Source: Myxocyprinus asiaticus (Eukaryota; Chordata; Actinopteri; Cypriniformes; Catostomidae). From it: 64,000 nt of DNA. The DNA is taken from the NCBI RefSeq assembly GCF_019703515.2, contig NC_059348.1, positions 20,603,656 to 20,667,655 of the forward strand, given 5' to 3'. The translations under genes were made by a program, and so were the position numbers. Below, piece after piece: positions 1 through 13,700 of the stretch; the stretch's first letter is position 1; every line of letters starts with the position of its first letter. The notes beneath the pieces were generated by a model. That model ran no database searches. It was not told where the DNA came from and saw only the letters and a program-made list of their open reading frames with translations.

Positions 1-138
1 AGACAGACATTTCCAAATACATTAAAAGAAACAAAATAAATATCTCCATAAATGTTACAGCAGAGTTAGATGAATACAGTGTGGATCTTGTTGTAGTCTA
101 AATGAATTATGTTTGGTTTGTGTGTTATAGTTGTGTAG

Positions 139-242
139 TGAGCAGCAAGAGAGCCGTCCGTTACTGAGTCCTTCCATTGATGACTTCCAGAGTGAGAGCA
201 AGAGTGATGGAGCAGCTCGGCCAGCAATTTCCAACACAGCAG
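139..242 (+). CDS. pex5l: pex5l exon (first visible), N-terminal conserved block
   Basis: Acceptor TGTGTAG and donor GCAG/GTTGCT bracket a reading [18 protein letters not shown], then [16 protein letters not shown], close to the human [16 protein letters not shown] and ARPVTSNTA blocks. It begins with the last base of a split codon and ends with the first base of one, which pairs with the next exon. The donor is weak outside its GT. The start is approximate: an alternative AG at 129-130 would add eight bases. Confidence 0.8.
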
Positions 243-3200
243 GTTGCTCCTTTCATTACTGCTCTGTCATCTGTTCCTCCTCACTTTCTCATTCATCTTC
301 TTATTCATCTGCTTCTTTTCTGTCCCATAGCTATTAATGTGCAGAGTTTTCTATCCAAGAATGCAGGGCAACCTTCATCACATAATATTGTTTGTTATTG
401 TACATGTACATGGTAATTGGTATTTATAGTCCACCTTAGTTGAGTCTGAGTCAAGTCCGAGTCTTTAAACAGTCGAGTCCGAGTCGAGTCCGAATGAATC
501 TGTTCATGAATCTGAATAAATTGTAACCGTAAACTCAACATTAAAATTTTAAGCTTATTTTAAACTTCACAACTAAGAAAAACAGTTTGTCAATATAAAT
601 GTAACAAAAACACCTCTGTTGCATTTAATATATATAATTTATGATTAGTATCCTGCTGAACAAACTTCAAAGTGGTTTCAGAATGAAAGCATATGCTTTA
701 GGTGTATGAAGACAAAACTGTCCTTCAACACACTTCTTATTGTGTTCTGTTGACATTTAAATTATTTGTTGCTTTTTCCCCTCCACTCAAACATAGACTA
801 AAGAAAGTGAAAGCTGCGTTAGTCATTACAACTAAGGTCATTATGTTTAATATTTTAATTTAGTTTTTATTTCTACTTCATTTTCAATTTGTCAATTCAG
901 TTTAATTTAGTTTTATTTAAAATTATGCATGTCTATAGAAATAATAGTCTATACTGAGATTTCTTTCTAAATCTTTTTTCTCTATCTGTCGACTGATTTG
1001 GGGAAATACAGTACATACAAATGAGTCAACACAGTAATAATTAGCAATTGCTGAGATGTTAAATCTCACGATTTGACTGCAAATGCTACATCCAAAAACA
1101 CTGGAAAAGCCCACTGAAAATATTAGGGCCATGTCGTCACAGACTTGATTTTCTAGTTAATTTGTGGGAAACTGCACAATACAGGGCAGTTCTGCATGCT
1201 GCTCGTGTACCTAAATCCCTGATGTGTCCATGTGCGTCTCGCAGTAACTGCCGTGTTGGTCTGAAATCAATCTTTAAATACTAACCAAAGAAAATTTCAT
1301 TGAGCTCTTCTTTAATGCAAAAACATGGAGAATAATAATTTGGGTCATAAATTTAACAGAATTGTCCTTCAAAAGTGTTAGGCTAAAGAGATGTAGGCTA
1401 AAAAAAAAGATGTGCATAAGTTACCCGGTGGTTTAAAATAAACCATAAAATGTAATTTAATTTTTTAATTTTTTTAATAAAAACATCATAACCAACTAAA
1501 TTCATCTCGTAACATGAAGTTTAGCTTCATACACAAACTCTGTCATCGAATAATAAATTTATTTTATTGTCTATAATTAAATTATAAACAAAACATTTCA
1601 CTGCCCAAAATATCCTAATATTTTATTGTGCATGGTTGAATGTTGTGAATAGTGGACAAATGCTGTAAAAGAATGTATTTTAAGCAGCTCGTCAATGCTT
1701 TGAAAATAGTCAATCAATAATAAATATGTGCTGTTTATCTATTTAGAGTTGCTGTCTGCTTTAGCAATAACGCTTTTTTCCCCCCGACTATTTAAAAAGT
1801 TACACAGTTAATTCATCAAGCTATTATGGACCAGTTCAAGCTGACAACACTGAGTGGACCACAAGAGACTACAGAAGCCTTCTTGTGTAGATACATTATG
1901 TCTAAAAAGACTTACAGTAAAATCCAATATTAATACTATTTTTATGCATTTTTATTTTGATGTGCTGTTTTTAGTAAACTGTGAGAGACGATGTGGGTGA
2001 CTTGACTCAATGAAGTTCTTGATTTTAAGTTTTTAACCACGATGAAACCGCAGTGCGAACACTGTTTTGGCTGCACAAACACAACAATAAATTTTTACCA
2101 GTTGTCAGGTCCTGTGTCGTGTGAAACTGCCTAGTTCAGTTTCTATTATATTGGATACATACCCGTCTTTATGTTTTCGTCGTGCCAGCCACCTCGGTAG
2201 TCTCTGTAGTAACATTCAGGCATATTGGTTTACTGATGAGTGTGCCTGTGCATGTGCATATATGTGTGCGTGTTTGCTTAAACAGTGAAACAACTCTGGC
2301 TACGTCTATGACTTCATGGGCTAATGCAGCTGCATGCAGACAGAGATGTGTTCATTAATTTCAGTTTTGTTGTTTATTTTTTTCACTGCATCACAAATGT
2401 CATGGACTCGGCTGGACTCTCAAAGGCTTGAGTCCGAGTCAAGTCAGAGTAAAAATGCATCCGAGTCCATGACAAGTCCAAGTCCATTAAAATTGGACTT
2501 GTGACTCGGACTTGAATCCGAGTCCAAACTCGAGTACCCCAACACTAATTTATTGAGCATAAAGATGTAGATGCTCCTTTGAACTTAGCTCCATTCAAAA
2601 CTGTTATATATAAAGTATCAGTTTAACATTTGTGATTATTGCTTAAAAAATTCCATAGACTAACATTGAAGCAGGGACCTGTGCCACATTTAGGGACTAC
2701 AACATGAGGTGGGCTCTTTCAACTAAAGCCCGCTATACACTGTAGGATTTTTACAGTCCTTTAGGATTGTTGCTTGTCAGGCTGTACAATATGAATGCAT
2801 TGATATCGCCATTGCACACTGTGCGACATTATGTCAGGCTGCACAATACACATCGTAGCCAACTGTGGTTCCAATTGTCTCGATCAGTGAACGTGACTGG
2901 GAGCATTGCGGAATAGAAGTGAAACGGCGAGATTTACCTGTGACATAGATTTCTATAATTGTATCCAACTGTATCTGCTGATTTGTATTAAAACGTCTCA
3001 TAAATACTTACCAATATAAATTGTTCAAACTTTTTTTTTTTTTTATATAAAATTGCAGTGGTGTGAATCTTAACACTAAGACATTTATAGATGTTTAAAG
3101 TAAATGTATTAAAAGTAAAATAGTAATTAAAATAAAGTTGTAAAGAAAATGCATGATAAATGTAAAGAAAAAAAATCGTGTTAAGACAATGCAATCATTT

Positions 3201-6200
3201 ATTTTCGTTTTGTAAGCTCTTTATTTATTTAATTCAGGGAATAATGCTTCATATTGCTGAAGTGTTACACTTTTCTCCAAGCATTTTCTGCTTTTTTAAT
3301 TTTTTTTATTTAAAAATAATTTGTATTTATTAAAACCTTTTATATAAAATGAAAAGATGAAAAAACATTGAAAGAGCTTGAGTAGAGTGATAACTGGGCA
3401 CAAATGTTGCTATGGTGGTGCAAACGCGGAGCAGGTTTCTTTCCAAGTGAATTAGGTTGCGAGAGAGGAGCGAAATATCTCATCTGGCCTTCGTAATAGC
3501 AGTCACACTATACTGCTGCAATTCTAAATTTCTGACACTGCCAGAACTTTGTTGGAGGCTGAAGATCATCGCAAAGGCTATTAATCGGTCGTCAGTGAAC
3601 ATTTCCGATTTTGCCCTATGTCAACAGAAATCCTTTAGGGTTCCCGAAATTTGTCTCAGACGGCAGAATCATGGCCAAAATCGTACAGTGTGCACCGGGC
3701 TTAAGGCTTGGCAACATAAGCCCACTTAGCAACCATCTAGAACACCTTAGCAACCATCCAGAACACCCTAGCAACTGCAAAGCAACACCTTGACAACATC
3801 CCACTAAACTCTAGCATTGTGGGAGCGAGTTTTGGGTGGGTCAGAACAACTCACATTTTTCTCAGAAAATGTAAAAATGTAGTTGTTAATGTATTGTTCG
3901 TTCTCCTCTAGTCATGTCCACAACACTAGACCTGGTGGACTTGAGTGAACCGTGTGAGAGGAGGTGGAGCTGGGACAGATGGAGCCCCCGTGGGTCTCGT
4001 AAGAATGGTTTCTCTAAGAGCAGCCTTCGCAGGAAGAAGTCTGAAGAGACAGAGCTGATCCAGGTGGAGACAGAGCCATCTTCTCCCAGCACCTTCAATC
4101 CAGAAAGAGACTCTTTAGATTCAGGTATAGTTCTTTATTAAATCTATTCTTGTTAAGTCAATTTAGTTGTACATTATAGCAAGGTTCCTTGGAATTTATT
4201 TGCAAAAAATAATGACTATTCCTTACCCAAACTCAACTGGCCCAGCTGATCAAACAAACAGATTGCATTTCCATTTGATTTGGAAGATTCATAAATCTGA
4301 AGTCTGATTCACTTGTTGCCCCATGTAAAAGGACACTATTTGCATTAATACCTACCTAAGTTAACCTAGATACAAACAAACAAAATTGTTATTCAAAAAT
4401 CCAATGTATTAAATAATCTATGAAAAGGCCTACATTTGTGAAATTGCTTCAAGTGTAGAGTTATTTTAATCAATTTAAGAGGTGCTTATGATTAAATTGA
4501 CAGCTGATTTAATCCAGGCTCTCAGTGTAATTAGATTTTTGCATATTGTTTTTTCTGTCATTGACCGCTTCATCAGGAAGCATTTACTTTAGCATCAGCA
4601 CTCAAGTTTAGCATGTATTATTAAAATGAATGTAGTGGAACTGAAATGGTGGACAATTATGCAACTTGATTAATAAACACACAAAATTGTGGCTTTCATG
4701 ACACTGCTGCTCCACAGTAGAAATGTATTCACTTTCTATTTGAGCTCTTTTGTTTGTCTGAAGCTTACACTAGAGGTGGTTTTGAATGAAACACTATGCT
4801 GGCTTATCTTAATCCTCTGAAATTTATTAAACAACTTGCACTGTAAAGTTCATTTTCAGTAGATTGCACCTTAAGCTGCTGTAAGCTAAACGTATTGGAG
4901 TGTTTTTCCTGTTGTACTAATTTTATCATTCAGCAGCCCAACTGCTTTAATCAATTGTGAGCTTTAGGCTTTAGTCTTGCGCTATAAGCTACTGTATATC
5001 CTTATCTGCTTCTGGGTGGCTCAGTCTACCTTTTGAAATATTGTTTAATAAAAATAGCCTAGAATTTATGACAGTCTGTTGGTTTTATTTCCTGTCATGC
5101 TGCACGCTAACCATCCTGTCTCTAGTGAGCAGCTCACCCCTAGAGAAATGGGAGGAGGTGAGCCTTCACGCAGACAGTGCCTTGAATGGAGGGAGGAAGT
5201 GGAGATCGGAGAGGAAGAGGTGCACTTCCAACCATTCATCCAGTGAGCTTCTGTGGTATGCTCAGCTCTGCCCCAATATATGTATATGTTTACATTGCAC
5301 AAGGGCACTTACACATTACAGAATTGACATATTTACTCACCCTTATGACAACGTAAATGTGTGACTTTCTTTGTTATGCAGAACACAAACAAAGATTTTT
5401 TTATAGTAAAAAGGACTTAAATATTTATCTGTTTCTCACCCACACCTATCATATAACTTCAGAAAACATTGATTAACTTTTATGCTGCCTTTATGACCTT
5501 TTTGGACCTTCAAAGTTCTAGTCACCATTCACTTGCATTGCATGGACCTACAGAGCTGAGATGTTCTTCTAAAAATCTTTGTTTGTGTTCAGCAGCAGAA
5601 AGAAAGTCACACACATCTGGGATGGTATGAGGGTGAGTAAGTGATGAGAGAATTTTCATTTTTGGGTGAACTGTCCCTTTAAGAATCCTGTTGGGGACGT
5701 GGGATACCAGCAAACCAGTTTTCAAAACACTTTTCAACAGGGTCTAGTGTAGGCGCACTAAGATGTGTCAATTATGTGACTTTTGACCGCTAATAGTTCG
5801 TCTATTTAGAGAGTTTAGGGGGGAATCCATCTGCATCTAGCAGAGGAGTGAATGCATCTATTGCTTATATAAGACAAACCAATAACAGTCCGATTTTAAG
5901 AGCATCATAATTCATCATTGATGTCAGATTTGGATTATTTATTTCCATTGATTAATTCAGTTTCCTCTTGTATATTATTGTCAATATTGCAAGCAATAAT
6001 AACTTTGATCATCCATGATATCTCTCCCTCTTCAGGTCTGCAGACTTTAAGACAAATTTCTCTAACAGACATAGTGCCCTGGAGTTGAGCATTAGCACAG
6101 AGTCAGACCCTGGGCCCACCCCTCAGGTACAGAGACACACTAATGATACTTTGATCGGTAAGACTTTAAAAGAAGGTTCCATTTGTTAACATTAGTTAAC

Positions 6201-7675
6201 AACATTAGTTAACATGGAATAACAATGAACAATACTTTTACAGCATTTATCAGTCTTAGTTAATGTTAAATTAAACATATACTAATGCATTTTTAAAATC
6301 GAAATTTGTATTTGTTCACATTAGTTAATGCACTATGAACTAACATGAACTAACAATGAACAATTGTATTTTTTATTAACTAACATTAACTAATTAATAA
6401 ATGTTGTATAAATATATATTGTTCATTGTTTGTTCATGATACCTAATGCATTAACTCATGTTAACGAATGGAACCTTATTGTAAAGTGTTACATTTTGAT
6501 CCCATGAATCACTATGTAAAAGACAAGAGCCGTGTTCAATATTGATCAGCATCTTCCCCACAGTCTCAGAAAAATGTGCCTGAGTATACTTAAAATGGTA
6601 CAAACCTTGATCACTGTGGTCTTTTGGGGAAACAGAATTGTTCCATTAGATAAAGACACAAATGCTTGGGGTACTAGATTCCAAATAGTGAGAGGTAGGC
6701 TTCCTCTGGAGAGGCACATTTTCTGTACCCATACATCTTTGTAAACTGACAGATACAGAGTGTTACTATAAAAGGCCTTCCATGTTTCTAAGGTGCAGTT
6801 GATGGAAAGGTACAAAGTTGTTCTTTGAAGTAGGATTCAAAGGATTTGTAATGCAGCAAAACTAAGTCTTTGTCAGATTTCAGCATCGACTTCCTTATAG
6901 TGCAAGAAAGGCTGGGCTTGTTTCTTAGATATTAGTGAGGACTCAAATATCGTGTTTTTTTTTTTGTTTGTTTTTTTTAAGTAAACAAATATCTAAGTGG
7001 TGTAACTGTCTGGAGAAGTTTGCAAAAAATATCAGATATTTTAAAATTTTTGAAAAGGCACATTTTGTTCAGGTCAAATGGAGTAACATTTTGAAAATGC
7101 ATGATATTTGAAAAAAAATTACAATAATAATAATAATTAAGTCAGAAAAGTATGTTTGAAAACTTTGTTTTGGAAATGAGTGATTAAATTGTGTACATAC
7201 TGTATGTATTCAAGGAGCAAGGAAAGTATTTTAAAACCTTTTTCTTGAGGATTACACCTCTTGACATTTTTAAAGTCATTAAATTTTGGCTCAGAAAAGT
7301 AAAGTTAGTTTTAAGAAAAGGTCATCATTTGTTCGCAGATAGCACATGGTTTGATATTCTGCAATTATTCTGCAAGTTATTTAGTTGAAATACTTTTGGG
7401 GGGTACTGTACAGTATGCTAAAAAAAGTAATATTGTCTGTAACTTCAAAGTTGCCAATTTAGCATAATCTAACAACAAAGTCAGTTTTAGCAAGCAACTG
7501 CTGTTTGACCTTCTCTCTTTGTGTGTTTGTGTGTGTGTGTGCGTGTGTGTGTGCATGGCCATCTGTGTGCACAGTGGCAAAGGCCCCAGCTGAGCAGTAC
7601 TTTACTGGGGAGGCAACACTCATCAGAGGAGGAGTTTGTGCGAGCCAAGGCTGCTGTGGAGGTGAGAGTCCCTAC

Positions 7676-7724
<49 letters not shown>

Positions 7725-10700
7725 TAAAATCTCAGTTATTCATTCATTTGAAAAGTTTAGAGGAAGTTTTCTCTGCTGTCAAACAAATCTTCCTACCTAA
7801 GTGCTTATTCACAATGTATCTGCCCACCTGAGAAGTGCAGTTTTTTGCATTTTGTACGGTCAGGTTCACCCTGTAAGTTAAGACTGCATAATTGGTGTAT
7901 TTTTAGCCGAAGAGTGCAGCATCAACATAAATGACATCTCAAAGAGGCTAGCTTGTGATGATGTCAGCTCTTACCTCCCTAGTCTCACATCCAGAGATGC
8001 TTATTGGCCAGTAATATTCTTATGACATCCATTTTCAAGTGATGTGCTCAATTAAGAAAAGCGGTAAAAGCCAACAGAGACTCTGAGATCCAGTCAATAT
8101 TCTGATGTAAAGTTTCCTATACTTTCATATGGAAAGGAGGAGTCATGGGTTATATTTCTGATCTCTTTTGCTTAAGTCTGCGCAATACACAGCCTTGACT
8201 GATTTGTTGGTTTTAACTGGTAAAGACTATCTAGCTGGTCTCCCTGCTTGGCCATGCTGAAAAGTGCCCCAACGCCCTCTAAACCAGAAAACAGACCAGT
8301 CTGTCCAGGTTGGGAGACATGCTATTGTAAAGTTTTGTTTTTTTTTCTGCAGTGACTAATGCTTATGCCTGGTGCTTACTAAAAAATAAGGCAGAGACAG
8401 GACATATTTATTGAATAAGAAACAGATAATTTCACACATAAGGAACAGTAATTGAATCTGTACAGTAGGTATGGCGGCTGTCTGTGCTACTAGGTGATTT
8501 TTGTGTATAGATGAATTACTTTAAAGATCCCCTGTGGTGTTTCATCTGCACAGCACCTCTTCATCATGGTGACAGAAGTGCTTAAAGGAAACACAGACAA
8601 TCTAGGAAAAGACTGATCATCCATATTATATTGGGCTGATAACAGAGCCATGTATTTATATTTGATTTAGCCCAGCGTATCAATCATGCAAATGTGTGTG
8701 TGCAGGATATTCTGTGATTAATTGGCCCATCTAGCTTGTACCTTCATCACATGATATGCAGCACTCTCCCTCTTTTCCCCTTAATGCAAATACTCAGTGT
8801 CTCAACTCGGGGAGGCTAGTTGGAGCTTAAGTCATTGTTTGTGTGTTGCAAGATTAATTTGAGCTGCCAAGTAAAATAAAAACACCAAGATATTCTAGTC
8901 AATGATGCTTTCAGAACTAGGGCATTCACGCAGTACTCTAGAGAAAAAAAAGAAAGAATGCTAGGTGGAACACATTTAAGGAATGAATGAAAAGTCCTTT
9001 ACATCAGAGTCGTGGGAATGAATGGAGTTCACAGGCTCAGCTGCAGTGTTAGCCTGATAATATAAGAGCCAGGTGAAAGATCTGAGTGAAGAAAGCTGAT
9101 TGCAGTTATTCATTCAGGTGATTTTCCATTTGTCAAGATCAGTAGCTGATCTACTGCTCTACTGACATTGAGGCCAATTACTGTCTCCAAATGAGATTTT
9201 ATGAGATTATTGTAATTAATTTCACTCACAAGGGAAACTGCTAAATGTTACTTAAATACTTATACTATACCTTTATTACACAGCTCACTAGAATACATGA
9301 TTCTGATCAGTCAGTCGTGGCTTTTTGTGGTGATATATTTTGTATAATTGACCGTTGTCCCAGGCAACTGCTGTCCTATATAGCTATGCTAGTTTCATGT
9401 CTCTTGTATCACGCTTTGGTCTCTTTCTTCTACATGATAATACGCATTTCAACTCAACTGAAATGGACATTTAATGTCTATTTATTTATTTGTAAGTAGC
9501 TGTGTAAAAAACAGGATAATTACAGTCAGTCAGTCTTTAAAGCAAAACAAACCCCTTCAGGGTGATATCTGGGTGACATCCGCTTTGTATTGGGGTCCTT
9601 ATCACTCTGTCAGGATTATTTTTCAGCAGTGACTGGCGGACTGTTTATTATGTCTTACTTTACCATCCAAATTATCCAAACATGTTGAAGACAAAACCAC
9701 ACACAGATATATATACAGACTCATACAAATGCATGCACACACATGAAGACACTGTCCAAAAGAGCCATTTATGATAATACTTTCCCCTTGCGGTCTATGG
9801 TCAATGCTGGACTGTAACTGGAATCTGCTCAGACTTAAAGCTATAACAAACATGTGATCTGACATATAAAGCTCAGTGAATAAATCCAAACACACGCTAT
9901 TGGTTGTGCTGAACAGTCAGATTGATATGTAGTAGAGACTGTATGAAATCTGAGAGGTGTGTCATTGTAATCCAATCATAAGTGTGCTTCTTGCATATGA
10001 CATTCGAGTAGACACATAAAGAAGATGAATATGGCTCTGACCTTTTGACCTTGTGGCTTCAAATATCAGTGCAGCTTTTATAAATAAAAGCAATATGTCC
10101 TTATAAACTGGAGCACCCAATTAAAATAGAAAAACACACAAATTCAGCAGTTCAAATGCTGTAAAGTGTATCCTTAATATTCCCAGCTGGGTTACGGCAA
10201 TGTTTAAGCTGCATTTTGTAGATGCCACGTAGCATCTTTCTATGTTGCTCTACAGGGCAGTGTTATTATTGTAAACAAAAACTAAAATGAAAACTAAATA
10301 AATCTTATCTTACAGAATTTACTATTCATTTTCATGATTAAAAACAAAAAAAATAAGAAATAAAAATTATTTAAAAAAAAATAACAAATTACTACAAATA
10401 ATTTTAGCATCAAATATCACTGTATATTCAAAAAATGTAAACATTTGTAATACATCTTCTTTAAACATAACAATGCTACTAGATGGTTAATATTAACATA
10501 TTCTCTTTGGCAGCCTTATAAAAAAAAAGGAATAATACTGGAATAAAAAGTAAATATATTAAAAAATTATACATATTTATACTGAATCATATACAGTGCA
10601 TCCAGAAAGTATTCACAGCACTTCACTTTTTCCACATTTTGTTATGTTACAGCCTTATTCCAAAATGGATTAAATTCATTCTTTTCCTCAAAATTCTACA

Positions 10701-13700
10701 AACAATACCCCATAATGACAATGTGAAAGACGTTTGTTTGAAATCTTTGCAAATGTATTAAAAATAAAAAACGGAAAAAATCATATGTACATAAGTATTC
10801 ACAGCCTTTGCTCAGTACTTTGTTGAAGCACCTTTGGCACCAATTACAGCCTCAAGTCTTTTTGAGTATGATGCTACAAGCTTGGCACACCTATTTTTGG
10901 GCAGTTTCTCCCATTCTTCTTTGCAGGACCTCTCAAGCTCCATCAGGTTGGATGGGGAGTGTTGGTGCACAGCCATTTTCAGATCTCTCCAGAGATGTTC
11001 AATCGGGTTCAAGTGTGGGCTCTGGATGGGCCACTCAAGGACATTCACAGAGTTGTCCCGGAGCCACTCCTTTGTTATCTTGGCTGTGTGCTTAGGGTCG
11101 TTGTCCTGTTGGAAGATGAACCTTTGCCCCAGTCTAAGGTCCAGAGCGCTCTGGAGCAGGTTTTCATCAAGGATGTCTCTGTACATTGCTGCATTCATCT
11201 TTCCCTCGATCCTGACTAGTCTCCCAGTTCCTGCCGCTGAAAAACATCCCCACAGCATGATGCTGCCACCACCATGCTTCACTGTAGAGATGGTATTGGC
11301 CAGGTGATGAGCGGTGCCTGGTTTCCTCCAGACATGACGCTTGCCATTCAGGCCAAAGATTTCAATCTTTGTTTCATCAGACCAGAGAATTTTGTTTCTC
11401 ATGGTCTGAGAGTCCTCCAGGCGGGCTGTCATGGGCCTTTTACTGAGGAGTGGCTTCCGTCTGGCCACTCTACCATACAGGCCTGATCGGTGGAGTGCTG
11501 CAGAGATGGTTGTTCTTCTGGAAGGTTCTCCTCTCTCCACAGAGAAACGCTGGAGCTCTGTCAGCTCTGACCATCGGGTTCTTGGTCACCTCCCTGACTT
11601 AGGCCCTTCTCCACCGATCGCTCAGTTTGGCCGGGCGGCCAGCTCTAGGAAGAGTCCTGGTGGTTCCAAACTTCTTCCATTTACGGATGATGGAGGTCAC
11701 TGTGCTCATTGGGACCTTCAATGCTGCAGAAATGTTTCTGTACCCTTCCCCAGATCTGTGCCTCGATACAATCCTGTTTCGGAGGTCTACAGACAATTCC
11801 TTGGACTTCATGGCTTGGTTTGTGCTCTGACATGCACTGTTAACTGTGGGACCTTATATAGACAGGTGTGTGCCTTTCCAAATCATGTCCATTCAACTGA
11901 ATTTATCACAGGTGGACTCCAATCAAGTTGTAGAAACACCTCAAGGATGATCAGTGGAAACAGGATGCACCTGAGCTCAATTTTGAGTGTCATGGCAAAG
12001 GCTGTGAATACTTATGTACATGTGATATTTTTCATTTTTTATTTTTAATAAATTTGCAAAGATTTCAAACAAACTTCTTTCACGTTGTCATTATGGGGTA
12101 TTGTTTGTAGAATTTTGAGGAAAATAATGAATTTAATCCATTTTGGAATAAGGCTGTAACATAACAAAATGTGGAAAAAGTGAAGCGCTGTGAATACTTT
12201 CCGGATGCACTGTATATGATAAACTATGTATACCTAAAAAATTACACTGTTGGAGTAAATGCAAACCCTTTGCATTTGTTAGTGATATATAGTATTATTA
12301 TTATTATTATTATTATGTTAATTTAACCTGATAACAAGTGTTAAACTTACACAAATTCAATGTATTCTTTCATTTAACAACTGGCTAGAAACAGTTTGAT
12401 ATATATATATATATATAACTTATAAGTTATATATAACTGTAAACACTCAACTAAATTGAAAGGACACATTGTAAATAAAACAGATATAAAAACTAAATTG
12501 TGGGCGTAATTTTGTTTTATACAGTGTGTCAGTATTGGTTGTGTTGTAAAGGGCTGTTTACCTGTCTCCCACAGTCAGACACCCAGTTCTGGGATAAAAT
12601 GCAGGCTGAGTGGGAGGAACTGGCCAGGCGGAACTGGCTGGACGATGCTGACAGTGAAGGACTGGTTCCACTCAACTTCTCACCCACTGAAAAGGTATCT
12701 CAACTAATCAGAACGCTCTACATTATTCTGCAGCCAATCAGAAGACTTTACGCCTATACATTAACTGTTATCCAAAGAGATGACACTGTAGTCAGTATTA
12801 TGTGAGTTAAGACATTATAATATAAACATCACATAATGATCAGAAAACACTCTGATCATTGTTAACCAATCAAAGGTTGGACATTAATTCATAACACTGC
12901 TTTCAAGCTCTCAGTATTACATTTTCTATGATGGCAGAAGTGATATAGAGGTAGATTATCACTTCAAAGGTTATAGACTCCAGATGTCAGATAATGTGCT
13001 CTTTTATCTAAAATTCTCTCTCATGTTCCATCATTGTGTGGTCCCAAACTGATGGCAGAGAACATGCAGATAAAGACAACATCTAGAGCCTATGATGTAG
13101 CTCTATAAGAAAAACAGCTTGATTAACCAGAGCCTGTTAGTATTGACTTTGATTTGCATATTTTTGCACATGCAGTTTCAGTTACAGGTATGTGATTAAT
13201 TATTGGAACAACTCAAAAACTGCTCTCACTGATTAATCACTCAGACTCTTCATTTGAGACCAGAATTGGTGTTTAAAAGGTCATAAGGAGTTCATAACAA
13301 GATTTTTAAATTTTCTGAAGAAAATGTGAGTGGTCCTTGCAAAACTTGCTGCTACAATGCTAGGGTGTTCTGGATGGTTTTCATGGCCTTACTGTGGTTG
13401 CTAGGGTATTGCTAGGTGGTTGCTATGGTGTTATGGTTGGACCAAGTGCTCACCCCCAAGTGTCTTTGATATTCTGGTCCCTAGATTTGACTCGGATGCC
13501 TCTTTCAATGCAAGTCAATGGGATTTTTCAGTAAGTCTGATCGCTTAGAAAAGTAATAGCACACCTCTCCTCAGTTACCCTCATGATTTCAAGCATCATT
13601 AATTTCTGTAGCACAAATGTTGCGGGATGAGTTAGGTGCTGAGCAGGGCCGTAGCAAGGTAACCTGTGCCCCATGGCTGTTGTTTGCTCTGGGCCCCTTT

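Noticed and set aside
9245..9895. Short frames of 84-90 codons in a pex5l intron
   Set aside because: No conserved motifs, no codon bias, no splice partners.
11431..12048. A 205-codon + strand frame
   Set aside because: It is the antisense shadow of the Tc1 transposase and runs into its terminal repeat.
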